In this document: piece by piece, positions 1-12,000 of the stretch | Position numbering within the stretch: position 1 is the stretch's first letter | Layout of the letters: the number at the start of each line of letters is the position of its first letter | From: CAZLBC01 sp964557575 | GTDB lineage: Bacteria; Planctomycetota; Phycisphaerae; SM23-33 | NCBI GenBank assembly: GCA_964557575.1 | Contig: CAZLBC010000021.1 | Span: 1 to 62,615 of the forward strand | Reading direction: 5' to 3' | DNA: 62,615 bases | The notes under the pieces: generated by a model | Databases searched by the model: none | What the model was told of the DNA's origin: nothing | The model's input: only the letters and a program-made list of their open reading frames with translations | Program-made: the position numbers and the translations under genes

Positions 1-3000
1 GCGTCGCCGACCCGGAGCGTCCCGGCGGTGACCAGGTCGAGTTCCGCGTCCGAGATCTGCAGGACGTTCGCCGCCGGTCCGGCGTCGGCAGCCGCGGCGT
101 AGAACGTACCGGGAGCCGACTGGTTGTTGTACGCGGTGGCCGTCCAGCCGGCCGTGCGGGCAACGCCGGAGACGCGGACCTCGTCGAGGAAGCCATGGAA
201 CTCCTGGCCGCCCAAATCGTTGCGCCGCTTGCCGATATAGAAGTCACCGGTGCCCTGGAAGTCCGCGCCGGCGGTGCGGGTGCCGATCTGGGCGCCGTCG
301 AGGTATACCGTCTGAAGGTTGGTTGCCGCGTCGTACGTGCAGACCCAGTGATGGGCATTGGTCGTGTCGCCGGCCTCGGCGATGCCGCCGATGTTCAGGT
401 CGTTGCCCCAGAAGGCGAAGGCGAACGTGTTGCTGTCCCGGAAGCCGATGTGCAGGGCGCTGTTGCCGCCGCCCGTGCTGTGACCGATGGCCCAGTCTTC
501 GTTCGTCGAATCCCGCTTGGCCCAGAAACTGACCGAAAAATCGCGATTGTCGATCGGCATGCCGGGACTGACGGTCACGTAGTCGTCGTCGCCGTCGGCG
601 TTGAAGGCGTCGCCGACGACCCCGCCGATCAGCGTGCCGCCGGTGGACGTGCCGTCGTATGCGTTGGCGGTGCTGTCGATGATCCCCCCGGCGCCGGCCG
701 TCGCGGGGTCTTCGTTGAGGTGCTGGACCATCGTCGTGCCGGCGTTCCAGACATTCTGTGCGCCGAAGGTATCGTCGGCGGCGTACCCGGCCGCGGCGCC
801 GTTGCCGCAGTAGACGTAGAAGCTCGTTGCGGCGCTGCCGGAGAGCTGGTCGGCCCTGAAGTGCATCTCGCCGGTGCCGCCGCCGCCGTCGATCGAGACC
901 ACTTCGAGCGGCAGCTCGGTGGTGCCGTCGGCGGCCGTGACTCTGATGTCGGCGCCGGCGGCGTCGACGTTCGTGAAAAAGTCCGCCGGCATGTCGGCGA
1001 GGTCGACGTAGACCGGGAAGTCGGCCTGGTCGCCGTCGACGCCGGCCGGGTCGACGGTGACCTTGACCCGGTAGCTCCAGTTCGGGTCGTACCAGATCGC
1101 CGTCGGCACGTCGTCGACCAGTTCTATCGGGTCGCCCGTGTCGCCGGAGCCGGTCGAGGGGGCCAGGGTCAGGGTGTTGGCCCCCACGTCGACCGCGGCC
1201 TGGATCACGATGCGGTCGGCGATGATCGAACTGTCGCCGCCCGCGGTGATCGGCTGGAAGATACCGATGGCGGTGTCGACCCCGGCCGAGAGCAGGTCCA
1301 CGCCGCCGCCGGCGGTGATGCCGGTCGTGCTCCCGGCGGTGGCGACGGCGAAGGTGTCGGCGTCGGTGAAGCTGAAGGCATTGGTGACGTTCGCGGCGAT
1401 GACGTCGACGTCGTTGCCGATATTCTCGAGGGTGACCGCGTCGGCCAGGAGTTCCAGCGATGACGCCGTAACCGGGTCGGTCTGTGTCAGGGCCCCGGCG
1501 ACGTTCAGTGTCGCGTCGCCGCCGACGGTGACGCCGGCAGTGCCGCCGACCGTGCCGATGGCCAGGTCGTCGGTGACCGTGTCCGTAAGACTGAGAGAAT
1601 CGGCGATATTCGCGGCCAGAACGTCAATGTCGTTGCCCGCGTTCTCCAGCGTCGCCGAACCGGCGATGATCGCGAGGCCGGGCGCGTCGATCGGCTGGGT
1701 CTGGGTAAGGTCCGTGCCGACATCGAGGGTCACGTTGCCGACGGTGGTGATGCCGCTGGTGGTGCCGACGATCCCGACCAGCAGGTCGTCGGCGTCGACG
1801 AAGCTGATCGCCCCGCCGGTGTTCGCGGCGACCGTGTCGACGTCGTTGCCGGCGTTCTCCAGCGTCGCCGAACCGGCGATGATCTCCAGGCCGGGCGCGG
1901 CGATCGGGTCGGTTTGCGTCAGTGCGCCGCCGACATCGAGTGTTACGTCGCCCGTGGCGGTGAGGCCGCTGGTGTAGCCGACCGTGCCGATCGCCAGGTC
2001 GTCGGCGTCGACGAAGTGCAGGGAGCCGTCGATGTCCGCGGCCATCGTGTTCACGTCGTTGCCGGGGTCCTGCAGGGCGATCGGTGTCTCGGACAGCAGC
2101 TCGAACCCGTCGCCGACGATCGGCCGGTCCTGCGTCAGGCCCGCGCCGACGTCGAAGAGGACGTCTCCGCCGGCCGTCGTGCCGGCCGTGGCGCCCACGG
2201 TGGTGATGTTGAGGGTGTCGTTGACCGTCCCCGGCAGCGGGTTTTCGATGCTGCTGTCGAAAAGTGTGCGGAGATACTGGCCGCCGATGACGGCGGGGTT
2301 GGGATTCAAGGGATCGGAATTCCGCTCCCAGAAGACCTGGACATGGTCGCCGCCGGTACCTTCCTTGTGGAGGGCCTCGACGTAGTACCGCCGGCCGGCA
2401 TCGAGGGTCAGCGTCAGCCCCAGGTCGTCGGATGAGTGGACGTCGCCGTCGTTCCAGTTGTTCCACCCGGCCCAGTTCGTGACGTTGGAGACAAGTTGGG
2501 CGTTGGCCGGATCGGCGTCGCTGCTGAGCCAGAGTTCGCTGTTGTCGTCGCTGACGATCCAGAAGGTGTAATCGCCGGCCTGATCTGGCTCGATGTAGCC
2601 CCTGAACCGCTGGCCGTATCTGTCGTTCCACCCCCCGTACTGGAATATACCCAGTTCGTCGGCGCCGTCGGGATTGTCGGGATAATCGGGATCGCCGGTG
2701 AGGTCCGAGACGCTGGTCCCGTTGCCGATGTCAAGCCACCACTCCCGGTAGATCGTGTTCGGCGTGCCCGGTCCGCCGATCCCGCGGATATAGGTGCCGC
2801 CGGCGGCGCCGGTCGCCACGTCGATCGTCAGTGCATTGTCGTCGGCGCCCGCGCCCGGTCCCTGGTGCCCGCCGACCCCGCCGCGGACGTTCAGCGGCTC
2901 GGCGCGGGTGCCGATACCGCCGGCCGTGGCGATAAGCTCGATGTTCGGGTTCGGGCCCGCGGTGCCCATGAAGGTGTTGCCGTCGCGCATCTCGAGAATG

Positions 3001-6000
3001 AGGGTGTTGCCGTCGGCTGCCGGGTCGATAATCGAGCCGCCGGACGTCGCCAGCCTGATCGCGTTGGCCCGCAGGAGGTTGTCGGCCGTGATGTCGCCGT
3101 CGCTGGATACGTCCAGGCGGCCGTTGAGGAGGACCTGGTCGTTGAACGCCGCCGCGCTGCTGCTCGATACCGTCAGGCCGCCGAGTTCCTGGCCGATGCC
3201 GACGCTCGTGCCGGCTGCCGTCGCGTCGCCGCCGACGGTATCGTTGAAGAGCACCGCGCCGCTGCCGGCGGCGATGTTCAGTTGCTGCGTGCCGCCGTAC
3301 TCGATGACCGAGTCCATGGCGGAGGACTGGCGCTGGTCGTTCCACCCGCCGCCGCCGCCGATGTGGCCGCCGTGTTCGTTGTTGCCCGAGTTATTGGGCT
3401 CTCCGCCGCCCCAGTTGGCGTACATCTCCGCCACGGGCGTTCCGCCGGCGGCGCCCTGCCAGAACTGGAGGCCCTGTTCGGGCCCGTCGTCCCACCGCCA
3501 GACGCCCTCGTCGGCCGCGTCGGAGGCGGCGATCCAGGCGTTGCCCGCGATCGCGTCGACCTCAGCGTTTTCGGTATCGGAGGTGATCGTCGCGAGGTAG
3601 CCGGCCATCCCGTTGTACGTTGTCGCGGCGGCGTTTGTCCGGGCATCGCCGTACGTGCGATTCGCCGTGTCCAGGACGTAGAAATGCTCGGCGGCCACGG
3701 TGTCGTTGAACGTCACGGCCCCGCCGCCGGTGTCGATATCGACGGTCTGGCTGTCCAGGAAGGCCGGGCCGTTGAAGATTACGTCGCCGGCGTCCGTGGT
3801 CAGCGTGTACGCCGCCGTCCCGAAACCGAGGTGGGTCCCGGTCACGGAGGCCAGGGCGATCCCGCCCCCGGCGCCGGCGGCGGTGTCGATGTCTTCGGCG
3901 GCGTCCAGGCGGCCGCCGGCGGTGACGGAGACGTCGCCGCCGGCGGTGGTGATGCCCGTGGTGCCACCGACGGCGCCGACCAGCAGGTCGTCGGCGTCTA
4001 CGAAGCTGATCGCGCCGCCGGTGTTCGCGGCGATCGTGTCGACGTCGTTGCCGGCGTTCTCCAGCGTCGCCGAACCGGCGATGATCTCCAGGCCGGGCGC
4101 GGCGATCGGGTCGGTTTGCGTCAGTGCGCCGCCGACATCGAGTGTTACGTCGCCCGTGGCGGTGAGGCCGCTGGTGTAGCCGACCGTGCCGATCGCCAGG
4201 TCGTCGGCGTCGACGAAGTGCAGGGAGCCGTCGATGTCCGCGGCCATCGTGTTCACGTCGTTGCCGGGGTCCTGCAGGGCGATCGGTGTCTCGGACAGCA
4301 GCTCGAACCCGTCGCCGACGATCGGCCGGTCCTGCGTCAGGCCCGCGCCGACGTCGAAGAGGACGTCTCCGCCGGCCGTCGTGCCGGCCGTGGCGCCCAC
4401 GGTGGTGATGTTGAGGGTGTCGTTGACCGTCCCCGGCAGCGGGTTTTCGATGCTGCTGTCGAAAAGTGTGCGGAGATACTGGCCGCCGATGACGGCGGGG
4501 TTGGGATTCAAGGGATCGGAATTCCGCTCCCAGAAGACCTGGACATGGTCGCCGCCGGTACCTTCCTTGTGGAGGGCCTCGACGTAGTACCGCCGGCCGG
4601 CATCGAGGGTCAGCGTCAGCCCCAGGTCGTCGGATGAGTGGACGTCGCCGTCGTTCCAGTTGTTCCACCCGGCCCAGTTCGTGACGTTGGAGACAAGTTG
4701 GGCGTTGGCCGGATCGGCGTCGCTGCTGAGCCAGAGTTCGCTGTTGTCGTCGCTGACGATCCAGAAGGTGTAATCGCCGGCCTGATCTGGCTCGATGTAG
4801 CCCCTGAACCGCTGGCCGTATCTGTCGTTCCACCCCCCGTACTGGAATATACCCAGTTCGTCGGCGCCGTCGGGATTGTCGGGATAATCGGGATCGCCGG
4901 TGAGGTCCGAGACGCTGGTCCCGTTGCCGATGTCAAGCCACCACTCCCGGTAGATCGTGTTCGGCGTGCCCGGTCCGCCGATCCCGCGGATATAGGTGCC
5001 GCCGGCGGCGCCGGTCGCCACGTCGATCGTCAGTGCATTGTCGTCGGCGCCCGCGCCCGGTCCCTGGTGCCCGCCGACCCCGCCGCGGACGTTCAGCGGC
5101 TCGGCGCGGGTGCCGATACCGCCGGCCGTGGCGATAAGCTCGATGTTCGGGTTCGGGCCCGCGGTGCCCATGAAGGTGTTGCCGTCGCGCATCTCGAGAA
5201 TGAGGGTGTTGCCGTCGGCTGCCGGGTCGATAATCGAGCCGCCGGACGTCGCCAGCCTGATCGCGTTGGCCCGCAGGAGGTTGTCGGCCGTGATGTCGCC
5301 GTCGCTGGATACGTCCAGGCGGCCGTTGAGGAGGACCTGGTCGTTGAACGCCGCCGCGCCGCTGCTCGAGACGGTCAGGCCGCCGAGTTCCCGGCCGATG
5401 CCGACGCTCGTGCCGGTTACCGTCGTGTCGCCGCCGACCGTGTCGTTGAAGACCACCGCGCCGGTACCGGCGGCGATATTCAGTTGCTGGGTGCCGCCGT
5501 ACTCGATGAGGGAATACTGACTGTGGGTTGCGTCGACGTCCTGCCACCGGGTGGCGGGTTCGTAGTAGTTGCCCTCGACGTAATCCTGCTGGCCGGTCGG
5601 CGACCCGGACCAGTTGTTGGGCTGGGCGCCGTCCCAGTTGTCGTACATGCCGGCCACGGCCGTCCCGCCGCTGCCGCCCTGCCAGAACTGCAGGCCCTGT
5701 TCGGGCCCCTCGATCCATCGCCACACCCCTTCGCTGCCGGCGTCGGAGGCCCCGAACAGGAACTCGTTGCTGCCGGCCGTGTTGTGTGCCTCGGTGTTCT
5801 CGGCGTCGGAAGTGATCGTCGCCAGGTAGCCGGTCATCCCGTTATACGTTGTCGAGGCGGCGTTCGCCTGAGCGCCGGCGTAGTTGCGGTTCGTCGTGTC
5901 CAGGACGTAGAAGTGCTCGGCCGCGACGGTGTCGTTGAACGTGACGGCTCCGCCGCCGGCCCCGGTGTCGAGGTTCACGGTTTGGCTGTCGAGGAACACC

Positions 6001-9000
6001 GGGCCGGTGAACGTCATGTCGCCGCCCGCGGTGGTCAGCGACACGGCGGCCGTGTTGACGCCGAGGTGGGTCTCGCCGGCACCGTTCGTGTCGGCGTCCG
6101 ACGTGAGGGCCAGGCCGCCGCTGCCGAGGTCGACGTCCGCGGCGACGATGACGTCGCCGTCCGCCGCGACGGTCATGCCGGCCGGCGGGGTCGTCCCGCC
6201 GACGGCGCCGCCGAACGCGACGGCATCGCCGAATGCGGCGTCAAGCGTCCAGGGGCCGTTGCCGTCGCCGTCGAGCGTGTCGACGAACGCCAGGCTGCCG
6301 CCGCCGGTCAGCGTCGTGTCGGCACCCAGGGTGACCGCGTCGTTGTATGTCTGGCCGCCGGTGGTGGTGACCGCGCCGCCGTCGATCGCGGCGGGGCCCG
6401 TCACGGTCAGGCCGGCGAGGGGTGCGGTCGAGCCGACGGCGCCGCCGAAGGCCGCGCCGCTGTTGGTGGTGACGTCCAGCGCCCACGGCCCGTTGCCGTC
6501 GCCGTCGATGGTCCCGCCGAATGCCAAGCCGCCGCCGGCGGCCGTGAACGACTGGTCGGCGGCGAGCAGGAGCGGCATGTCGATCGTCTGGACGGCCGAC
6601 GACTGGCTGTCGATGCCGCCGGAGAGCGTGAGGGTGTTGCCGCCGAGCCCGTAGCCGTTGTCCGCGGCGCCGGTGTCGGTGACGGTGATCGTGTCGAGGG
6701 CGAGGCCGACCAGGTCGTTGTCCGGGGAGGTGAACTCGGTGTCGCCGTCCGGGAAGATCACGGCATCGCCGTCGCCGGGATGGCCGGCGTCCTGCAGCCA
6801 GTTGGCCGCCGTCGACCAGAGCCAGTCGCCGCCGGCCGCCGCGTCGCCGTCCCAGGTCCAGGTGGTCGCGATCCGACCGAGGACCAGGTCGTTGCCGCCG
6901 GCCGCCGGCTCGTCGACGGCGAATGACTGCCCGGTGATCGTCACCGTGCTGTCGCTGGTGCCGTCGGCCGCGCCGGAGAGGTTGTCGACGACGGTCAGCG
7001 CGTCGCCGGTGTCGTAGACATGCGTTCCCTCGCCCGTGATCACCGTGCCGGTGCTCGTGTCGAAGGCGAGGTTGTTGCCGCTGGTGACCACCACCTGGTC
7101 GTGCTCGGTCCGGGCGGTCGTGCCGCTCAAGGTCACGTGCAGGGTGGCGGCGGGACCGAAGGTCAGGTCGCCGTCGACGGTCAGGAGCCCGGCGTTCGCG
7201 TCGCCGGCAACCGAGAGGGTGTCCTCGATCACGAGCTGCGGCGCGGTGACCGTCACGCCGTCGGCGGGGACGGTGCGGGAGGCCATGACCATCGCTGTCG
7301 AGACGCCGGCCGGGCTGACGTCGTTGGCGATCGCGACGGTGCCGCTGTCGGCGTCGCCGACCCGGAGTGTCCCGGCGGTGACCCGGTTGAGTTCCGCGTC
7401 GGAAAGCTGCAGGACGTTCGCCGCCGGCAGGTCGGCGGCCGCGCCGTAGAACGTGCCGGGAGCCGACTGGTTGTTGTATGCGGTGGCCGCCCACCCGGTC
7501 GTGCGGGCGACGGTGGAGACGCGGAGTTCGTCGATGATGCCGTCGAAGAAGCGATCGCTGCCGCTGTTCGGTTCCGCACCGAACCCGTTATCCGTGCCGC
7601 TGCCGTCGATGCCGTTGGTGTTCCCGTCGCTGTCGACCACGAGACCGTTCTGGAAGAAATTCCAGCCAGTCGCCGGATCGAAGGAGGTGGAGACCTGGTA
7701 CCAGTTGCCGTCGACAAGCGGATCGGAACTGACGTGCGTCCGCCAGCCCGCGCCGGCCTGGTCGGTCCGCGAGCCGAGCTGGCTGGCCGGGTTGAGGCCG
7801 TCGCCGAATGTCATCATGAAGGCATTTTCGCCGCGGGCCGTAAACACCGCGTCGGACCAGCTCCAGTTGCTGTTCGTGGGCCAGGCGTCGTCGTGCAGCC
7901 ACATCGTGACGGTAAAGCTGGAGGCACCGTCGAAGATGCCGAAGTCGTTCGGGATGTCCACCCAGCCGGTGGATCCGTCGAACTGGTCGGCGCCGCCGAT
8001 CGTTCCCTGCACGTTCGTGGTGACCCCGCCGTTGATCACGCCGTCCCGGCCGTTGGCGCTCGAATCCGCCTGGATGCCGCCCGTGGCGTCTTCAAGGTGC
8101 TGGACCATGGCGTAGCCGGCCGTCCACACGTTCTGACTGCCGTACGTCGAATCGGCCGCCGGTTCGGCCGCCCCGCCGTTGCCGCAGTAGACGTAGAAGC
8201 TCGTTGCGGCGCTGCCGGAGAGCTGGTCGGCCTTGAAGTGAAGTTCGCCGGTGTCGCCGACGGTGTCGATCGAGACGACCTCCCGCGGCAGCTCGGTATA
8301 CCCGTCGGCGGTCGTCACCCTGATGTCGGCGCCGCTGCCGTCGACGTTGGTGAAAAAGTCCGCCGGCATGTCGGCGAGGTCGACGTAGACCGGGAAGTCG
8401 GCCTGGTCGCCGTCGACGCCGGCCGGGTCGACGGTGACCTTGACCCGGTAGCTCCAGTTCGGGTCGTACCAGATCGCCGTCGGCACGTCGTCGACCAGTT
8501 CTATCGGGTCGCCCGTGTCGCCGGAGCCGGTCGAGGGGGCCAGGGTCAGGGTGTTGGCCCCCACGTCGACCGCGGCCTGGATGACGATGCGGTCGGCGAT
8601 AATCGAGCTGTCGCCGCCCGCGGTGACCGGCGCGAAGATGCCGATGCCGGTGTCGATCCCGGCCGAGAGCAGGTCCACGCCGCCGCCGGCGGTGATCCCG
8701 CTGGTGCCCCCGGCGGTGGCGACGGCGAAGGTGTCGGCGTCGGTGTAGCTGAAGGCATTGGTGACGTTAGCGGCGATGATGTTGACGTCGTTGCCGGTGT
8801 CCTCGAGCGTGACCGCGTCGGCCAGGACCTCGAGCGTGCCGGCGACCACCGGGTCGGTTTGCGTCAGGGCCCCGGCGACGTTCAGTGTCGCTGCGCCGCC
8901 GACGCTGACGCCGGCGGTCCCGCCGACCGTGCCGATGACCAGGTCGTTGGTGACCGTGTCCGTAAGACTGAGAGAACCGGCGATGTCGGCGGCGATGGTA

Positions 9001-12000
9001 TCGATGTCGTTGGCGGGGTTTTCCAGCGTCGCCGAACCGGCGATGATCTCCAGGCCGGGCGCGTCGATCGGCTGGGTCTGGGCCAGTGTCGTGCCGACAT
9101 CGAGCGACACGTTGCCGGCAGCGGTGATGCCCGACGTGCCGTCGACGGTGCCGATCAGCAGGTCGTCGGCGTCGGTGAAGGTCAGCGCGCCGGTGAGGTT
9201 CGCGGCCAGGGTGTCCACGTCCGATGTTCCCTGCCGGTCGAAACTCGCGCCGAGCACCACGAGGTCCATGCCGCGACTGCCGGTTTCGATGACGCCGGTC
9301 TGAACGGCCGCGGGGGGCGTCCCGCCCGCGTCCAGGCGCAGGGTGACGGTGGCGGTCCCGGCGTCCTGGTCACACGCCATCCAGCCCACGTCGTTGTCTG
9401 AGTGATTATCGGCGGTATCCGGGGTATCGAGTTCCACGAAGCGGACCTGCGCCCCCGTGGCGGTGACGTTTTGCGCCCCGTCGCTGATCAGTCGCTCGGT
9501 GCCGTCCTCTGTCTGGGTTTCGGCGATGACCGCCGGTACGTCGTCGAAGGCGGGACCGAAGACCACGTTGTTCCAGCCGCCGCCGCCGGGGGCGTTGAGG
9601 ACGATGCCGGCCCGGGACTGCGAGGAGGGCAGGTTCGCCGGATCGATCGCGATCCAGCCGACCGTTTCCACCGCGTGCGTTGCCGCCACCGAGTTGTTGC
9701 CGTTCTGGACGCCGATGCCGGCCTCGAAGTCGGTCATGCTGGTATCGGTGACCCGGACCTCTATCGGGCTGAGGCCGTTGGTGGTCTGGACGGTGGCGAG
9801 CACCACCGGCTGGCCAGCGAAGGATTCGTTGAAGGTGACAGTCTGACGGTCGGTTTCCAGGGAATCGCCGATGTCGAATGTCCCCGCCTCGATACCGGGG
9901 ATGACGTCCGCGTAGGCGGCGTCGAAAACGAAGTATCCGACGGTTTCCGAGTCGTGGGTGTCGACGACTCCCGGCGTTCCCTCCGATTCGGCTACGCGGA
10001 CCTCGGCGGAGGTGGCGGTCACGTTCCTGACCTCGGAGATGAGGGTCACTTCACTGCCGTTCTGCGTGTTGGCGGTGGCGACGACGACGGGATCGATGTA
10101 GATATCCCGGAAATTGACCGTGACCCAGTTGCCGTCCTGGGTGACGAAACTGCCGGCCTCGAAGTAGCCGGCGCTCCTGACGGTGGCCGCCGTCAGGTCG
10201 ATCGTTCCCGCCGCCGAGTCGCCGCCGACCTCGGTGTCTATGGCGACGTCGTTGAAAACGAATGTCGGGCCGGTAAGCGTGACGGTGCCGCCGTCGGTCT
10301 GCAGGGCGCCGCTGTTTTCCATGAGCCCGAGATTGATTGCCGTGGTCGCCGTCAGGGCGATACCGCCGCCCGTGCCGCCGGCTGCCGTGGTGTCGATGTC
10401 CTCGACGACGTGGAGCGTGTCGGCGGTCAGGTCGACCGTTCCGCCGGCGGTGGTGATACCGCTGGTGCCGTCGACGGTGCCGACGCCGAGGTCGTCGGCG
10501 TCGGCGACGGCCAGGTCGTCGGTCAGGTTCGCGGCGAGCGTGTCGACGTCGTTGCCGGCGTGGTCGAGCGTCGCGGCACCGCCGAGCAGTTCCAGACCGG
10601 CGCCGCTGACCGGCGCGGTTTGTGTCAGCGATCCGGTCGTGTCGAGCGTGATATCATCGGCGCCGGCATCGATGCCGGCGACGCCGTCGACGGTGCCGAC
10701 GCCGAGGTCGTTGACGTCGGCGACGTGCACGTTCCCCCCGGCGTTGACCGCCAGTGTGCCCGCGTCGTTGCCCTGGTCCAGCGTGACGGCCCCGGCCGCG
10801 TCGACGGCCAGGTTGGTCTCGGTGATCGTCGAACCGGCGGTCTGGCCGACCGCGCCGCCGGAGATCAGCGACAGCGTGTCGGTGCCGGCGGGGGCGACGG
10901 GGCCGGTTACCTGGATCGGGCCGGCGGTCGCGCTGCCGATCCGGAGGGTCCCGGCGGTGATGTTGTCCAGTTCCGCCGCGGACAACTGGAGCGTGTCCCC
11001 GGCGGCGGTAGTTCCCTGGGCGCCGACCGCGGAGAAGAACCCCCCGGGATTGCTCTGGTTGTTGTACTCGGTGCCGACCCAGCCGGCCGAACGGACGAGC
11101 GTTGAGACCCGCAGTTCGTCGATCTCCCCGTCGAAAGGCTTGGTGCCGCCGCTCTCGTGACCGGAGAGGCCGATCGTCATCTCCGCGCCGCCGGCGTTGT
11201 CCATGTTCGTGCCGGAGACCGTGGTGCCATAGCCCGCGTTGTCCAGGTAGACGCTGACCGTGCCCGCGTCGTACGTTACCGTCACGTGGTGCATGGCGCC
11301 GGCGGCCAGGTCGCCGGCGGTTCCCACGACACGTGTGTTGTCGCCGCCGCCGTCCTTGGTATCGAAGTAGAGGTCGAGCCGCCCGTCGGGGTTGACCCCG
11401 ATCTCGAAGTTGTCGTTGGCGCTGTTGGACGAGCGGGAGAAAAAGCAGTTGTGGATGCTGTGGTTGGTCGTGTCGGTGCCGAGGAGTTCGGGCTGTATCC
11501 ACCCCGAGAGCGTAAACGAGGTGCTGCCGCCGTCGAAGGCCCCGCCGAGGCTGGTGACGCCGAGGTCGATCCAGTCGTTGCGGCCGTCGAACTCGACGGC
11601 GTCGCCGATGTGGCCCGTTACGCCGAGCGGGAAGTTTTTCTGGGTTCCGTCGGCCCCGCCGGCCGACGAATCGGCGAACGTCCGGTTGCTGGCGGTGAAG
11701 GCGTGGCCGATGTTGTACTGCCCGTCGTCGACGCCCTCGATGAAGTCGCCGCTGAGGCGGGCGTCCCACTCAACCCCGTTCGTCGTGCCGGTGCTTGTGT
11801 CGAGCAGAACGTACCCGAGCGTCTCGTCGTTGCGGGTCGTGTCGGGATCCTCTGCCACTTCCTTGCCGACGTAGATATTCGCGGCACTGGGCGGGTTTGC
11901 CGAGTTGCCGTCGGATGACCAGAATGCGGACCAGCCGGTGTCGTTGTACGACATGACCTGCCCGAGGACGACCGGTGTTCCCGAAAAGGCAATGGAGGGC

